Source: JBELHR01 sp049607205 | Lineage (GTDB): Bacteria; Bacteroidota; Bacteroidia; Flavobacteriales; Flavobacteriaceae | Assembly (NCBI GenBank): GCA_049607205.1 | Contig: JBMYWH010000011.1 | Span: 5,184 to 69,183, forward strand | Reading direction: 5' to 3' | DNA length: 64,000 nucleotides | Part shown: piece after piece, positions 50,883 through 59,583 of the stretch | Numbering within the stretch: position 1 is the stretch's first letter | Layout of the letters: the number at the start of each line of letters is the position of its first letter | The notes under the pieces: generated by a model | Seen by the model: the letters and a program-made list of their open reading frames with translations, nothing else | What the model was told of the DNA's origin: nothing | The model's database searches: none | Position numbers and translations under genes: made by a program

Positions 50883-52634
50883 CTAATTTTTTAAATGAGC
50901 AAGGTGTAATTCTTTGAGTTGCTCTGGATCAATAGCAGATGGAGCGTCAATCATTACATCACGTCCAGAATTATTCTTAGGGAATGCAATGAAATCTCTA
51001 ATGGTTTCCTGTCCTCCTAAGATTGATACTAAACGATCCAATCCAAAAGCTAAACCTCCATGAGGTGGTGCTCCGTATTCAAATGCATTTAATAAGAAAC
51101 CAAATTGAGCTTCAGCCTCCTCTGGACTAAATCCTAAATGCTTAAACATTAGAGATTGAGTGTCTTTATCATAAATACGAATTGAACCTCCTCCGATTTC
51201 ATTTCCATTCAATACTAAATCATAGGCATTTGCTCTTACAGCTCCTGGATCAGTATCTAATAGAGGAATATCTTCTGGTTTAGGTGCTGTAAATGGATGA
51301 TGCATTGCATGGTAACGCGCTGTATCCTCATCCCATTCTAAAAGAGGGAAATCTACGACCCATAAAGGTGCAAACACATCAGGATTACGAAGTTCTAAGC
51401 GTTCTGCCATCTCCATTCTTAGTGCACTTAATTGTCCGCGAACTTTCAATGTTTCTCCAGATAGAACAGCGATCAAATCTCCTGGTTTAGCTCCAGTTGA
51501 TTCCGCCCATTTTGCTAGATCTTCTTGGTTGTAAAACTTGTCAACAGAAGATTTAAATGTTCCGTCTTCATTGCATTTCACATAGACCATTCCTAAGGCT
51601 CCTACTTGAGGTCTCTTTACCCAATCAATAAGTTTGTCTATTTCTTTTCTTGTCATACTTGCTCCTCCAGGGATTGCAATTCCAACAACTAATTCAGCCT
51701 CGTTGAAGACTTTGAAATCCTTGTTTTGAGCCACTTCATTTAATTCTCCGAATTCCATTCCGAATCGAATATCTGGCTTGTCATTTCCATAAGTTTTCAT
51801 GGCATGATCAAAGGTCATTCTTGGGAAATCTCCGAATTCAATATTTCTTACCGTTTTAAGAAGGTGTCTTGTCAAGCCTTCAAATACATTAAGTATGTCT
51901 TCTTGCTCTACAAAAGCCATCTCGCAGTCAATCTGTGTGAACTCGGGTTGACGGTCTGCTCTTAGATCTTCGTCTCTGAAACATTTCACAATTTGGAAGT
52001 ACTTATCCATACCACCTACCATCAGCAATTGCTTGAATGTTTGAGGGGATTGAGGTAAAGCATAAAACTCTCCTTCATTCATTCTTGATGGAACCACGAA
52101 ATCTCTTGCTCCTTCAGGAGTAGATTTGATCAGGTAAGGAGTCTCTACTTCTATAAATCCTTCTTCAGATAAGAAGTTTCTTACCTGTTGACTGACTTTG
52201 TGACGAAAGATTAAATTTTCCTTAACCGGATTACGACGAATGTCTAAATAACGATATTTCATTCTCAATTCTTCACCTCCATCGGTATTGTCTTCGATGG
52301 TAAAAGGTGGAACTAAAGCTTCATTAAGTACGTTTAACTCTGACACTAGAACCTCAATGTCACCCGTAGGCATTTTAGGGTTCTTAGAAATACGCTCGAT
52401 CACTGTTCCTTTAACTTGAATTACAAATTCTCTTCCAAGGGTTTGTGCCTTGTCAAGAACCTCTTTTGGAGATCTTTCTTCATCAATAATCAACTGAGTA
52501 ATACCATAACGATCCCTCAAATCGATCCAAATCATAAATCCTTTATTACGGGTTTTTTGTACCCAACCTGAAAGGGTTACTTCTTTATTGACATCGGCTA
52601 ATCTTAGCGCTCCATTGTTCTGTGTTCTGTACAT
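50883..52634 (-). CDS. aspS: Aspartyl-tRNA synthetase (bacterial type)
   Basis: This 583-residue class II synthetase has an N-terminal OB-fold (GWVQKTRNKGFMIWIDLRDRYG), the class II motifs (RQPEFTQIDCEMAF near 219 and GLAFGLDRLVSILGG near 535) and the bacterial insertion domain (about 285-420). The frame extends to 52655, but ATG 52634 fits family length and lies 25 nt after a perfect -7 box. Confidence 0.95.
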   Translation of the reverse strand: MYRTQNNGALRLADVNKEVTLSGWVQKTRNKGFMIWIDLRDRYGITQLIIDEERSPKEVLDKAQTLGREFVIQVKGTVIERISKNPKMPTGDIEVLVSELNVLNEALVPPFTIEDNTDGGEELRMKYRYLDIRRNPVKENLIFRHKVSQQVRNFLSEEGFIEVETPYLIKSTPEGARDFVVPSRMNEGEFYALPQSPQTFKQLLMVGGMDKYFQIVKCFRDEDLRADRQPEFTQIDCEMAFVEQEDILNVFEGLTRHLLKTVRNIEFGDFPRMTFDHAMKTYGNDKPDIRFGMEFGELNEVAQNKDFKVFNEAELVVGIAIPGGASMTRKEIDKLIDWVKRPQVGALGMVYVKCNEDGTFKSSVDKFYNQEDLAKWAESTGAKPGDLIAVLSGETLKVRGQLSALRMEMAERLELRNPDVFAPLWVVDFPLLEWDEDTARYHAMHHPFTAPKPEDIPLLDTDPGAVRANAYDLVLNGNEIGGGSIRIYDKDTQSLMFKHLGFSPEEAEAQFGFLLNAFEYGAPPHGGLAFGLDRLVSILGGQETIRDFIAFPKNNSGRDVMIDAPSAIDPEQLKELHLAHLKN

Positions 52635-52659
52635 GAAATTCTGCTTTAAAAACAAGTTG

Positions 52660-52667
52660 CAAAGTTA
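52660..52667 (-). promoter_or_regulatory. -7 box (TAACTTTG) for aspS
   Basis: A perfect TAnnTTTG on the minus strand, 25 nt before the ATG at 52634. The upstream Met at 52655 would lie almost on the start site. Confidence 0.6.
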
Positions 52668-52716
52668 AAAAAATACCAAGAGAATTTGCCTTTATCGAGG
52701 AAAGAAATATAAAATG

Positions 52717-52724
52717 TACCTTTG
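52717..52724 (+). promoter_or_regulatory. -7 box (TACCTTTG) for the acyl-CoA synthetase gene
   Basis: A perfect TAnnTTTG 35 nt before the ATG at 52760. The longer frame begins at a GTG overlapping this box, so the ATG is preferred. Confidence 0.55.
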
Positions 52725-52759
52725 TGGGTCAGATTTTAGTTTTAAAGAAGAAAACACCT

Positions 52760-54589
52760 ATGAATTTTAAGCATATAGATCAGGATGTAAGGGCAAATGT
52801 TCAAGCAGATCCTAATAAGGAAATATTGTTTAGAAGAGATTCTAAATCAGGACATTGGTCTGGATTAACCTGGAGCGATGCTTTATTGAAAATTGAGCGT
52901 TTGGCAACCCGTCTTTTAGAATACGGAATTGACCAAGGACATAATGTTTCGATTTTTTCTCAGAACTCTGTGGAATGGATCTTGTCAGATATCGCTGTTA
53001 TGTCTGTTAGGGGTGCTACCGTTCCTATTTATGCAACAAATAGTCCTAAAGAAGCTTCGTATATTATCAACGATGCTAGTATAGAGATTGTTTTTGTTGG
53101 TGGTCAAGGCATTTATGATAAGTTGATGACTGTGATCGATCAGCTTCCAACTTTGAAAAAAGTGGTAGCTATGAATAATGAGATTCAAATTCAACAAGAT
53201 GAGTTATCGATTCATTTAGATGATTTTATGGTCTCTGAAGAGCAAATTAACAGAGTTGGTTTAGACAAGAGATATGCTCAAGGAGAGCTGGGTGATTTAG
53301 CGAGTATTATTTATACATCGGGAACTACAGGTGAACCTAAAGGAGTGATGTTGGATCAATTGAATTTCTTAGAATCGCTCAAGGCTCACGATGCTGAGCT
53401 AGTGGTTGAGGATAACTACAGGTCTCTAAGCATACTTCCACTTTCACATATTTATGAGCATGCTTGGGTTTTCTATTGCTTGCATCAGAATATAGCGGTT
53501 TATTTCAATGAAGATCCTAAGGAGATGGCTAATGTGTTGAAAGAAGTCAAGCCACATATCATGTGTACCGTTCCAAGGATGTATGAAAAAATTTATGGAG
53601 CGATTATCGATAAACGAAATGAGAGTTCATCCATTGTGAAAGGACTGATGGATTGGGCTTTAAAGGTTGGAGATGTTTATAATAACGATTATTTGAGGTT
53701 GGAAAAAACACCTGGTGCCCTACTTAAATTCAAGTATAAAATTGCTAATGCATTAGTGCTGAAAAAATTAAGAGGAGGATTCGGAGGAGAAATCAAGTTT
53801 ACTCCTTGTGGAGGCGCAGCATTGTCTGGTGATTTAGTTAGGTTTTTCTACTCGTTTGGAATAAGAATAATTTGTGGTTACGGATTGACAGAAACTACAG
53901 CGACGGCCTCTTTGTTTGGAGAAACTAAATTTGATTTTTCATCAGCTGGACGTCCTATTTCAGGAACTCAAATTAAAATTGGACCCAATGATGAAATTTA
54001 TATTAAAGGTCCTGGAGTGATGAGAGGCTATTATAAAAAACCGGAGAAAACAGCTGAGGTCTTTGATGGGGAATGGTTTAAAACTGGAGATGCTGGAAAG
54101 ATTGCAGAGGATGGTTACTTGACTATTACAGATAGAATCAAGGATTTAATGAAAACTTCAGGGGGGAAATATATAGCGCCTCAGAAACTAGAATTAGCTC
54201 TAATTAGTGATGAGATGATTGAGCAAATTGCTGTCATTGGTGATCAACGAAATTTCGTAACTGCCTTAGCCGTTCCTAGTTTTGAGAACTTAAAGAAATA
54301 TGCTGAAAAGCATAGTATTTCGTATAAAAACATTGAGGATTTGATTGAAAATTCAGAGATTGTTCAGATGATGTCACAACGTTTTGATGAGCTTCAGAAG
54401 GAATTTTCAGGCTTTGAAAAAATCAAGAAATTCACACTTCTTCCTAAGGAATTTACCATTGAAAAAGGAGAGATTACCTCTACTTTGAAACTGAAAAGAA
54501 AAGTGATTCAAAAGCGTTATAAAGAGCTAATCGATAAAATGTATTCTGGAGCAAAGCCTAAACCAGAAGATAAATCAAAAAGTAAATAA
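52760..54589 (+). CDS. Long-chain acyl-CoA synthetase (AMP-forming)
   Basis: This 609-residue adenylate-forming ligase activates fatty acids with ATP and CoA. The P-loop IIYTSGTTGEPKGVM lies near 185-198, the acyl-adenylate motif GYGLTETTATAS near 380, and FKTGDAGKIAEDGYLTITDRIKDLMKTSGGKYIAP near 445-480 joins the C-terminal lid. The sequence is closest to the FAA1/FAA3-like long-chain group. Probably membrane-peripheral. The rsmI gene follows 3 bp later. Confidence 0.92.
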   Translation: MNFKHIDQDVRANVQADPNKEILFRRDSKSGHWSGLTWSDALLKIERLATRLLEYGIDQGHNVSIFSQNSVEWILSDIAVMSVRGATVPIYATNSPKEASYIINDASIEIVFVGGQGIYDKLMTVIDQLPTLKKVVAMNNEIQIQQDELSIHLDDFMVSEEQINRVGLDKRYAQGELGDLASIIYTSGTTGEPKGVMLDQLNFLESLKAHDAELVVEDNYRSLSILPLSHIYEHAWVFYCLHQNIAVYFNEDPKEMANVLKEVKPHIMCTVPRMYEKIYGAIIDKRNESSSIVKGLMDWALKVGDVYNNDYLRLEKTPGALLKFKYKIANALVLKKLRGGFGGEIKFTPCGGAALSGDLVRFFYSFGIRIICGYGLTETTATASLFGETKFDFSSAGRPISGTQIKIGPNDEIYIKGPGVMRGYYKKPEKTAEVFDGEWFKTGDAGKIAEDGYLTITDRIKDLMKTSGGKYIAPQKLELALISDEMIEQIAVIGDQRNFVTALAVPSFENLKKYAEKHSISYKNIEDLIENSEIVQMMSQRFDELQKEFSGFEKIKKFTLLPKEFTIEKGEITSTLKLKRKVIQKRYKELIDKMYSGAKPKPEDKSKSK

Positions 54590-54592
54590 GAG

Positions 54593-55273
54593 ATGGAATT
54601 AAATGCTTCATTATTCTTTGTACCGACTCCCATAGGGAATTTGGCAGACATGACCTATAGAGGGGTAGAGGTTCTGCAAGCCGTTGATGTTGTTTTAGCT
54701 GAGGATACAAGAACTTCTGGCAAACTTTTGAAGCATTATGAAATCACAACGCCTATGCAGGCTTATCACATGCATAATGAGCATAAAGTTCTAGCTGCTT
54801 TAGTAGAGCGATTGAAAAATGGTGAGCGCATGGCTTTGATTACCGATGCAGGGACTCCAGGGATTTCTGACCCTGGATTTTTATTAGCACGAGCTGCTGT
54901 GGAAGCTGGTGTGGAAATACAGTGTTTACCTGGGGCAACAGCTTTTGTACCTGCCCTTGTGGTTAGTGGCCTCCCCAATGACAAATTTGTGTTTGAAGGA
55001 TTCTTACCGGTAAAAAAAGGGAGACAGACACGATTTAAATTTTTACAAGAGGAAACTCGAAGCATAATCTTTTATGAATCTCCACATAAGCTCTTGAAGA
55101 CCTTGGGGCATTTTAAAGAATACTTCGGAGCAGATAGATCCTTGAGTATTTCTAGAGAACTGACCAAGTTCTTTGAAGAAACCTTTAGAGGAACTGTAGA
55201 GGAAGCGATTGCTCATTTTGAAAAAAAGGCACCTAAAGGTGAATTTGTCATCATTTTAGAAGGTAAGAGTTAA
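54593..55273 (+). CDS. rsmI: 16S rRNA 2'-O-ribose C1402 methyltransferase
   Basis: This 226-residue SAM-dependent enzyme methylates C1402 of 16S rRNA. It has the RsmI signatures FFVPTPIGNLADMTYR (8-23), VLAEDTRTSGKLLKHYEI near 36, LITDAGTPGISDPGF near 82 and the P-P-loop-like GEFVIILEG at the C-terminus. Co-transcribed with the acyl-CoA synthetase (gap 3 bp). Confidence 0.93.
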   Translation: MELNASLFFVPTPIGNLADMTYRGVEVLQAVDVVLAEDTRTSGKLLKHYEITTPMQAYHMHNEHKVLAALVERLKNGERMALITDAGTPGISDPGFLLARAAVEAGVEIQCLPGATAFVPALVVSGLPNDKFVFEGFLPVKKGRQTRFKFLQEETRSIIFYESPHKLLKTLGHFKEYFGADRSLSISRELTKFFEETFRGTVEEAIAHFEKKAPKGEFVIILEGKS

Positions 55274-55314
55274 AAATATCTTTATTTTTAAAGCACTAAT
55301 CAAACTATAAAATT

Positions 55315-57396
55315 ATGAAATCATTTTCATGGAGAATGGCCTCTTGTGCTGTTCTTGGTTTAGGTATTACTATGGCTTCTTGTTTGACTGATAAAAAAGA
55401 AGAAAGTCATGGAATTCATGTTGAGAATATGGATACTACCGTAAAGCCTTCAGAAGACTTTTTTAGATATGTAAACGGAGCTTGGCTTGATAAGACAGAG
55501 ATTCCTTCGGACAGAACTTCATGGGGTAGTTTTAATGAATTAAGAAAAAAGACCGATAAAGATGTCTTGACCATCTTAGATAAGGCAATCGCAGATAGTG
55601 ACAATCCGGTAATTAAGGATGCTGAAACTAAAACTGCTGTGGTTTCTGATCAGCAAAAGGCGATTAACTACTATCAGACCATTATGGATACGGTAAGTAG
55701 AAATGAGCAAGGTGTGAGTCCTGTAATGCCTTATTTGAAGAAGATTTCTGAATTGAAATCTAAAAAGGAAGCTGAAAATTTAATGATTGAAATGGCCAGT
55801 ATTGGTGGTGTAGGATATTTTGGTTTCGGAGTATTTAATGATTTAAAAGACTCTAACATGAATGCCGGGTATTTGAACCCAGCAGGTCTTGGTCTGACTC
55901 AAGACTATTACCTGGATCAAGATGAAGATACTGCTAAGAAGCGTGAAGCTTATAAGAAGTATGTTGCCCAGATGTTGACTTTTTTCAATATGGAAAATGC
56001 AGCGGATAAAGCAAACATGATTTTTGAGTATGAATATGATTTAGCAGTTCCAAGATTGACAAAAGAAGAGCAAAGAGATGCTCGTAAAATGTACAATCCA
56101 ATGACAGTGGCTGAGATTCAAAAAATGAGCCCAGATTTTAATTGGAAAGCTTATTTTGAAGGAATAGGAGTTCAAGATTTAGACCGTGTGATTGTAACAC
56201 AGCCTGTTTATATGAAGTCTATGAATGATCTATATGCCGATAGCTCTTTAGAGCAAATTAAGACCTATATGTCATGGAACGTTATTAGAAGTGCTTCAAA
56301 TAAATTGACCACCGAGATGGAATATGCAAATTGGGCTTTTTATTCTAAAGAATTAAGAGGCGCTCAAGCGCAACAACCAAGAGAAGAAAGAGCGTTACAA
56401 ACTTTGAATGGTTCTTTAGGAGAAGCTGTTGGACAGTTGTATGTGGCTGAGAAATTTCCGCCTGAGGCAAAAGCTAAAGCTGAAGAAATGATTGCAAATG
56501 TTATGCTTGGTTTTGAAGAAAGAATCAATTCTCTATCATGGATGAGTGCTGAAACTAAGCAGAAGGCCTTGGAGAAATTACATAAGATGACTGTGAAAAT
56601 TGCCTATCCAGATAAATGGAAGGATTATAGTGAGCTTATGTCTGCTTCTGTGGAAGATGGAGGTAGTTATTTTGGAAACGCAATGAGTTTACAAAAATGG
56701 AACTATAAAGAAACTATGGACAAGTTAGGAAAGCCTGTTGATAGAACCGAATGGGGAATGGCTCCTCAAGTTGTCAATGCTTATTTCAATCCTTTAAATA
56801 ACGAAATTGTATTCCCAGCGGCAATCCTTCAACCGCCTTTCTACGATCCAGCAGCAGATGAAGCTGTAAACTATGGTGGAATAGGAGCTGTGATTGGTCA
56901 TGAGATTTCTCATAGTTTTGATGATTCAGGAGCGCGTTTCGACGGAGATGGAAACCTAAATAACTGGTGGACCGAAGAAGATTCAGAGAAATTTGCTGTT
57001 CTTGGAACTAAACTAGCAGAGCAGTTTGATGCTGTAGTAGCTATTGATGATGTTCATTTAAATGGGGAATTTACCCTTGGTGAAAACATCGGAGATTTAG
57101 GAGGGCTTAATGCTGCGCTTGCAGGATTGGAAATCTATTATAGAAATAACGGAAGGCCTGGTGATATCGATGGTTTCAGTCCGGAACAACGTTTCTTTAT
57201 GTCTTGGGCTACTGTATGGAGAACCAAGATGAGGGATGATGCGATGAAAAATTTAATTAAGACAGATCCTCATTCTCCAGGAATGTATAGAGCTTATATG
57301 CCTTTACAAAATATGGATGCCTTCTATCAAGCATTCAATATCCAGGAAAATGATGCCATGTTTGTTAAAGATGAAGAGCGCGTAAAGATTTGGTAG
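55315..57396 (+). CDS. pepO: M13-family metallopeptidase, lipoprotein
   Basis: This 693-residue neprilysin-like zinc peptidase (PepO type) has an N-terminal lipoprotein signal peptide ending MASCL. The zinc motif is HEISH in GHEISHSFDD (near 528) and the third ligand is Glu in ENIGDLGGL (near 590). ARFDGDGNLNNWWTEED, NAYFNPLNNEIVFPAAIL and the final KDEERVKIW are family hallmarks. Likely periplasmic or surface-anchored, hydrolysing short peptides. A long hairpin terminator follows. Confidence 0.92.
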   Translation: MKSFSWRMASCAVLGLGITMASCLTDKKEESHGIHVENMDTTVKPSEDFFRYVNGAWLDKTEIPSDRTSWGSFNELRKKTDKDVLTILDKAIADSDNPVIKDAETKTAVVSDQQKAINYYQTIMDTVSRNEQGVSPVMPYLKKISELKSKKEAENLMIEMASIGGVGYFGFGVFNDLKDSNMNAGYLNPAGLGLTQDYYLDQDEDTAKKREAYKKYVAQMLTFFNMENAADKANMIFEYEYDLAVPRLTKEEQRDARKMYNPMTVAEIQKMSPDFNWKAYFEGIGVQDLDRVIVTQPVYMKSMNDLYADSSLEQIKTYMSWNVIRSASNKLTTEMEYANWAFYSKELRGAQAQQPREERALQTLNGSLGEAVGQLYVAEKFPPEAKAKAEEMIANVMLGFEERINSLSWMSAETKQKALEKLHKMTVKIAYPDKWKDYSELMSASVEDGGSYFGNAMSLQKWNYKETMDKLGKPVDRTEWGMAPQVVNAYFNPLNNEIVFPAAILQPPFYDPAADEAVNYGGIGAVIGHEISHSFDDSGARFDGDGNLNNWWTEEDSEKFAVLGTKLAEQFDAVVAIDDVHLNGEFTLGENIGDLGGLNAALAGLEIYYRNNGRPGDIDGFSPEQRFFMSWATVWRTKMRDDAMKNLIKTDPHSPGMYRAYMPLQNMDAFYQAFNIQENDAMFVKDEERVKIW

Positions 57397-57421
57397 ACGA
57401 ATTACTATTATAACATAATTT

Positions 57422-57461
57422 AAAAGGTCCATAATCGATAAGATTATGGACCTTTTTTTTA
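57422..57461. terminator. Bidirectional terminator after the M13 peptidase
   Basis: A perfect 15-bp stem (AAAAGGTCCATAATC with GATTATGGACCTTTT), 5-nt loop, and T-runs on the plus and, more weakly, the minus strand. It lies between two convergent genes. Confidence 0.9.
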
Positions 57462-58049
57462 TTGGTGTTTTCCGACTTCCCAACCGGTTTTCCCTAAGTA
57501 TTGTTCCCCACTTGAAATAGCGTCTCCCTCTAGGGTGGTTCCCATAGAATCGTTCCACCTGTTGAGGTATCCGAATAAGGATATAACTCCAAGCATTTCT
57601 ACAATTTCTCCTTCATCCCAATATTTGTGCAAGCGTTCCTGGATTTCTGCATCCACCGCGTTAGGAACCATAGAAGCCGCTAGAGAAAAGTCTAGAGCAG
57701 CGCGCTGTGCTTCATTAAAGGCTGGATGTGTTCTGTATTCCCAAATATTATCAAGTTGTTCTTGTTCTGCTCCATAACGCTCCGCAGCTCTTATCGCATG
57801 AGCTTGGCAGTAGCGACATCCTGTTGCATTAGAACTCACCCAAGCAATCATTCTTTTAAGGGCAGAACTTACTCTTCCATCATTTTTCATCACAGCCATA
57901 TTCAAGTTAATGAAGGCTCTGGCAATTTCTGGTCTAATTTGCATGGTCAGCACCGAGTTCGGGCAAAACCCTAAAGTTTCATTGAAAAATTCAGCTAATT
58001 TTTTAACCTCTGGATTTGCATCCGGGCTTATCGGTTGTACTAAAGGCAT
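57459..58049 (-). CDS. AhpD-like / carboxymuconolactone decarboxylase-family protein
   Basis: This 196-residue protein has the AhpD-type redox motif GCRYCQAHAIRAAERYG (near 98-114), with the CxxC pair and the following His of alkylhydroperoxidase cores. Family members reduce peroxides or react with thiols; a substrate cannot be assigned. It is divergent from the dipeptide epimerase, and its stop lies inside the terminator of the M13 gene. Confidence 0.8.
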   Translation of the reverse strand: MPLVQPISPDANPEVKKLAEFFNETLGFCPNSVLTMQIRPEIARAFINLNMAVMKNDGRVSSALKRMIAWVSSNATGCRYCQAHAIRAAERYGAEQEQLDNIWEYRTHPAFNEAQRAALDFSLAASMVPNAVDAEIQERLHKYWDEGEIVEMLGVISLFGYLNRWNDSMGTTLEGDAISSGEQYLGKTGWEVGKHQ

Positions 58050-58116
58050 ATTATCTTCGTTTTATATACGGTACTAAGATATTATTTTTTGTTTCTTTAG
58101 AAGATAAAATCGAATT

Positions 58117-59133
58117 ATGAATATCACTTGGAAGTTTTACGACTTAAAACTCAAAGATGCTTTTGGTATTTCTAGAGGAACTCGAACGGTTGTGCCCAGT
58201 GTCATTATTAGTATTGGAGATGGCCGCTCGGTGGGCTATGGAGAGGCTACAGTGAACCCCTATTACGGAACTAGTATAGCGAGTTTTGACACAGAATTAA
58301 AGGGAGTTCAAGGCGAATTGGAAGCTTTTGGTTCCGGAACTCCTGAGGAGTTTGATGTTTTATTGGATCAATGTTTAGGGGAGCAAATGTTCTTAAAGTG
58401 TGCTTTAGGTCAGGCTTTTTTGGATTGCTATTGTAGAAGTCATGGCATGACCTCTCGTGAGTTTTTTAATTACCCGACTCGAAGGAATCTCATTTCAAGT
58501 TATACCATTGGTTTGGATACCGTCCCTGAAATGATTCGCAAAGTTAGGCAGACACCATGGCCTATTTATAAGATTAAATTAGGAGCTGGATATGAGAAGG
58601 ATTTAGAAATTCTCAGTGCCTTGAGAAAGGAAACTAGTGCGATTTTTCGTATTGATGTAAATGGAGGTTGGAGCCTTGAACAGGCACTCCGTGCCCAAAA
58701 CCACCTAAAGGATCTCGGCGTTGAATTCATAGAACAACCCTTGCATGCAGATGCTAGGGAGGATATGAAAAGACTCTATGAACAGGCTCTTTTACCGATG
58801 ATTGCCGATGAGAGTTGTTTGATTTTTGATGATATAGTGGGTTGTCATGGTTATTTTCATGGGGTGAACATTAAATTGATGAAATGTGGAGGGATGCTTG
58901 CAGCCGATCGAATGATTCAAAAAGCTAAAAGTCTTGATATGCAGGTGATGATGGGTTGTATGACCGAGTCTAGTATAGGGATTTCGGCCATAGCTCAATT
59001 TGTGTCTGAGTTAGATTATGTAGATATGGATGGAGCGATGCTACTCAAGAATGACCCGGCTTATGGAGTTGAGGTTAAAAAAAGTGCTGTAGTTTTTCCT
59101 CAAACATTAGGAAACGGAGGTGGCTTATTTTAA
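58117..59133 (+). CDS. Dipeptide epimerase (L-Ala-D/L-Glu type), enolase superfamily
   Basis: This 338-residue muconate-lactonizing-subgroup enzyme has the KxK base YKIKLG (near 151-154), the metal ligands Asp in RIDVNGGW (near 181), Glu in FIEQPL (near 207) and Asp in IADES (near 230), and the second base Lys in NIKLMKCGG (near 253-257). The sequence resembles L-Ala-D/L-Glu epimerases of peptidoglycan recycling. It starts a run with OsmC and recJ (gaps 23 and 1 bp). Confidence 0.85.
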   Translation: MNITWKFYDLKLKDAFGISRGTRTVVPSVIISIGDGRSVGYGEATVNPYYGTSIASFDTELKGVQGELEAFGSGTPEEFDVLLDQCLGEQMFLKCALGQAFLDCYCRSHGMTSREFFNYPTRRNLISSYTIGLDTVPEMIRKVRQTPWPIYKIKLGAGYEKDLEILSALRKETSAIFRIDVNGGWSLEQALRAQNHLKDLGVEFIEQPLHADAREDMKRLYEQALLPMIADESCLIFDDIVGCHGYFHGVNIKLMKCGGMLAADRMIQKAKSLDMQVMMGCMTESSIGISAIAQFVSELDYVDMDGAMLLKNDPAYGVEVKKSAVVFPQTLGNGGGLF

Positions 59134-59156
59134 ATTTGTAATAAATAGATAGAGAT

Positions 59157-59582
59157 ATGGAAAATACGGTAAGTTTACAATGGAAAGGAGCAATGCAATT
59201 CGAATCAGAAGGACCAGGAGGCAAGGTTTTAATTGCCGCTGGAAGTGATACGATAGAAACCAGAGAAGGTTTGCGACCTAAGGCTATGATGCTATCTTCA
59301 TTGGCTGGATGTGCTGGTATGGATGTGGCATTTTTGATGCCTAAGATGCGTGTGGAAGTTGATGGATTTGATATTGATGTTGTAGGGAGACTTACAGAGA
59401 CTTCACCTCAAACTTATGACCATGTTTTGATTAAATTTTCTTTTTATGGAAGTGATCTTCCTGAGAAAAAACTTCTTAAAATAGTAGATCGTTCAGTTAA
59501 TGAAATGTGCGGTGTTCTGGAGATGTTTAGAAAGTTTGCTACTATAGAGGTAGAAACGGTTTTTGCCTCCCAAAAGGCTTAG
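59157..59582 (+). CDS. OsmC-family protein
   Basis: This 141-residue OsmC/Ohr-fold protein has the two cysteines of the family, in SSLAGCAGMDVAFLM (near 57) and EMCGVLEMF (near 121). These reduce organic or hydroperoxide substrates with a dithiol. Whether it is OsmC- or YhfA-like is not certain. It lies 1 bp before recJ. Confidence 0.85.
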   Translation: MENTVSLQWKGAMQFESEGPGGKVLIAAGSDTIETREGLRPKAMMLSSLAGCAGMDVAFLMPKMRVEVDGFDIDVVGRLTETSPQTYDHVLIKFSFYGSDLPEKKLLKIVDRSVNEMCGVLEMFRKFATIEVETVFASQKA

Positions 59583-59583
59583 T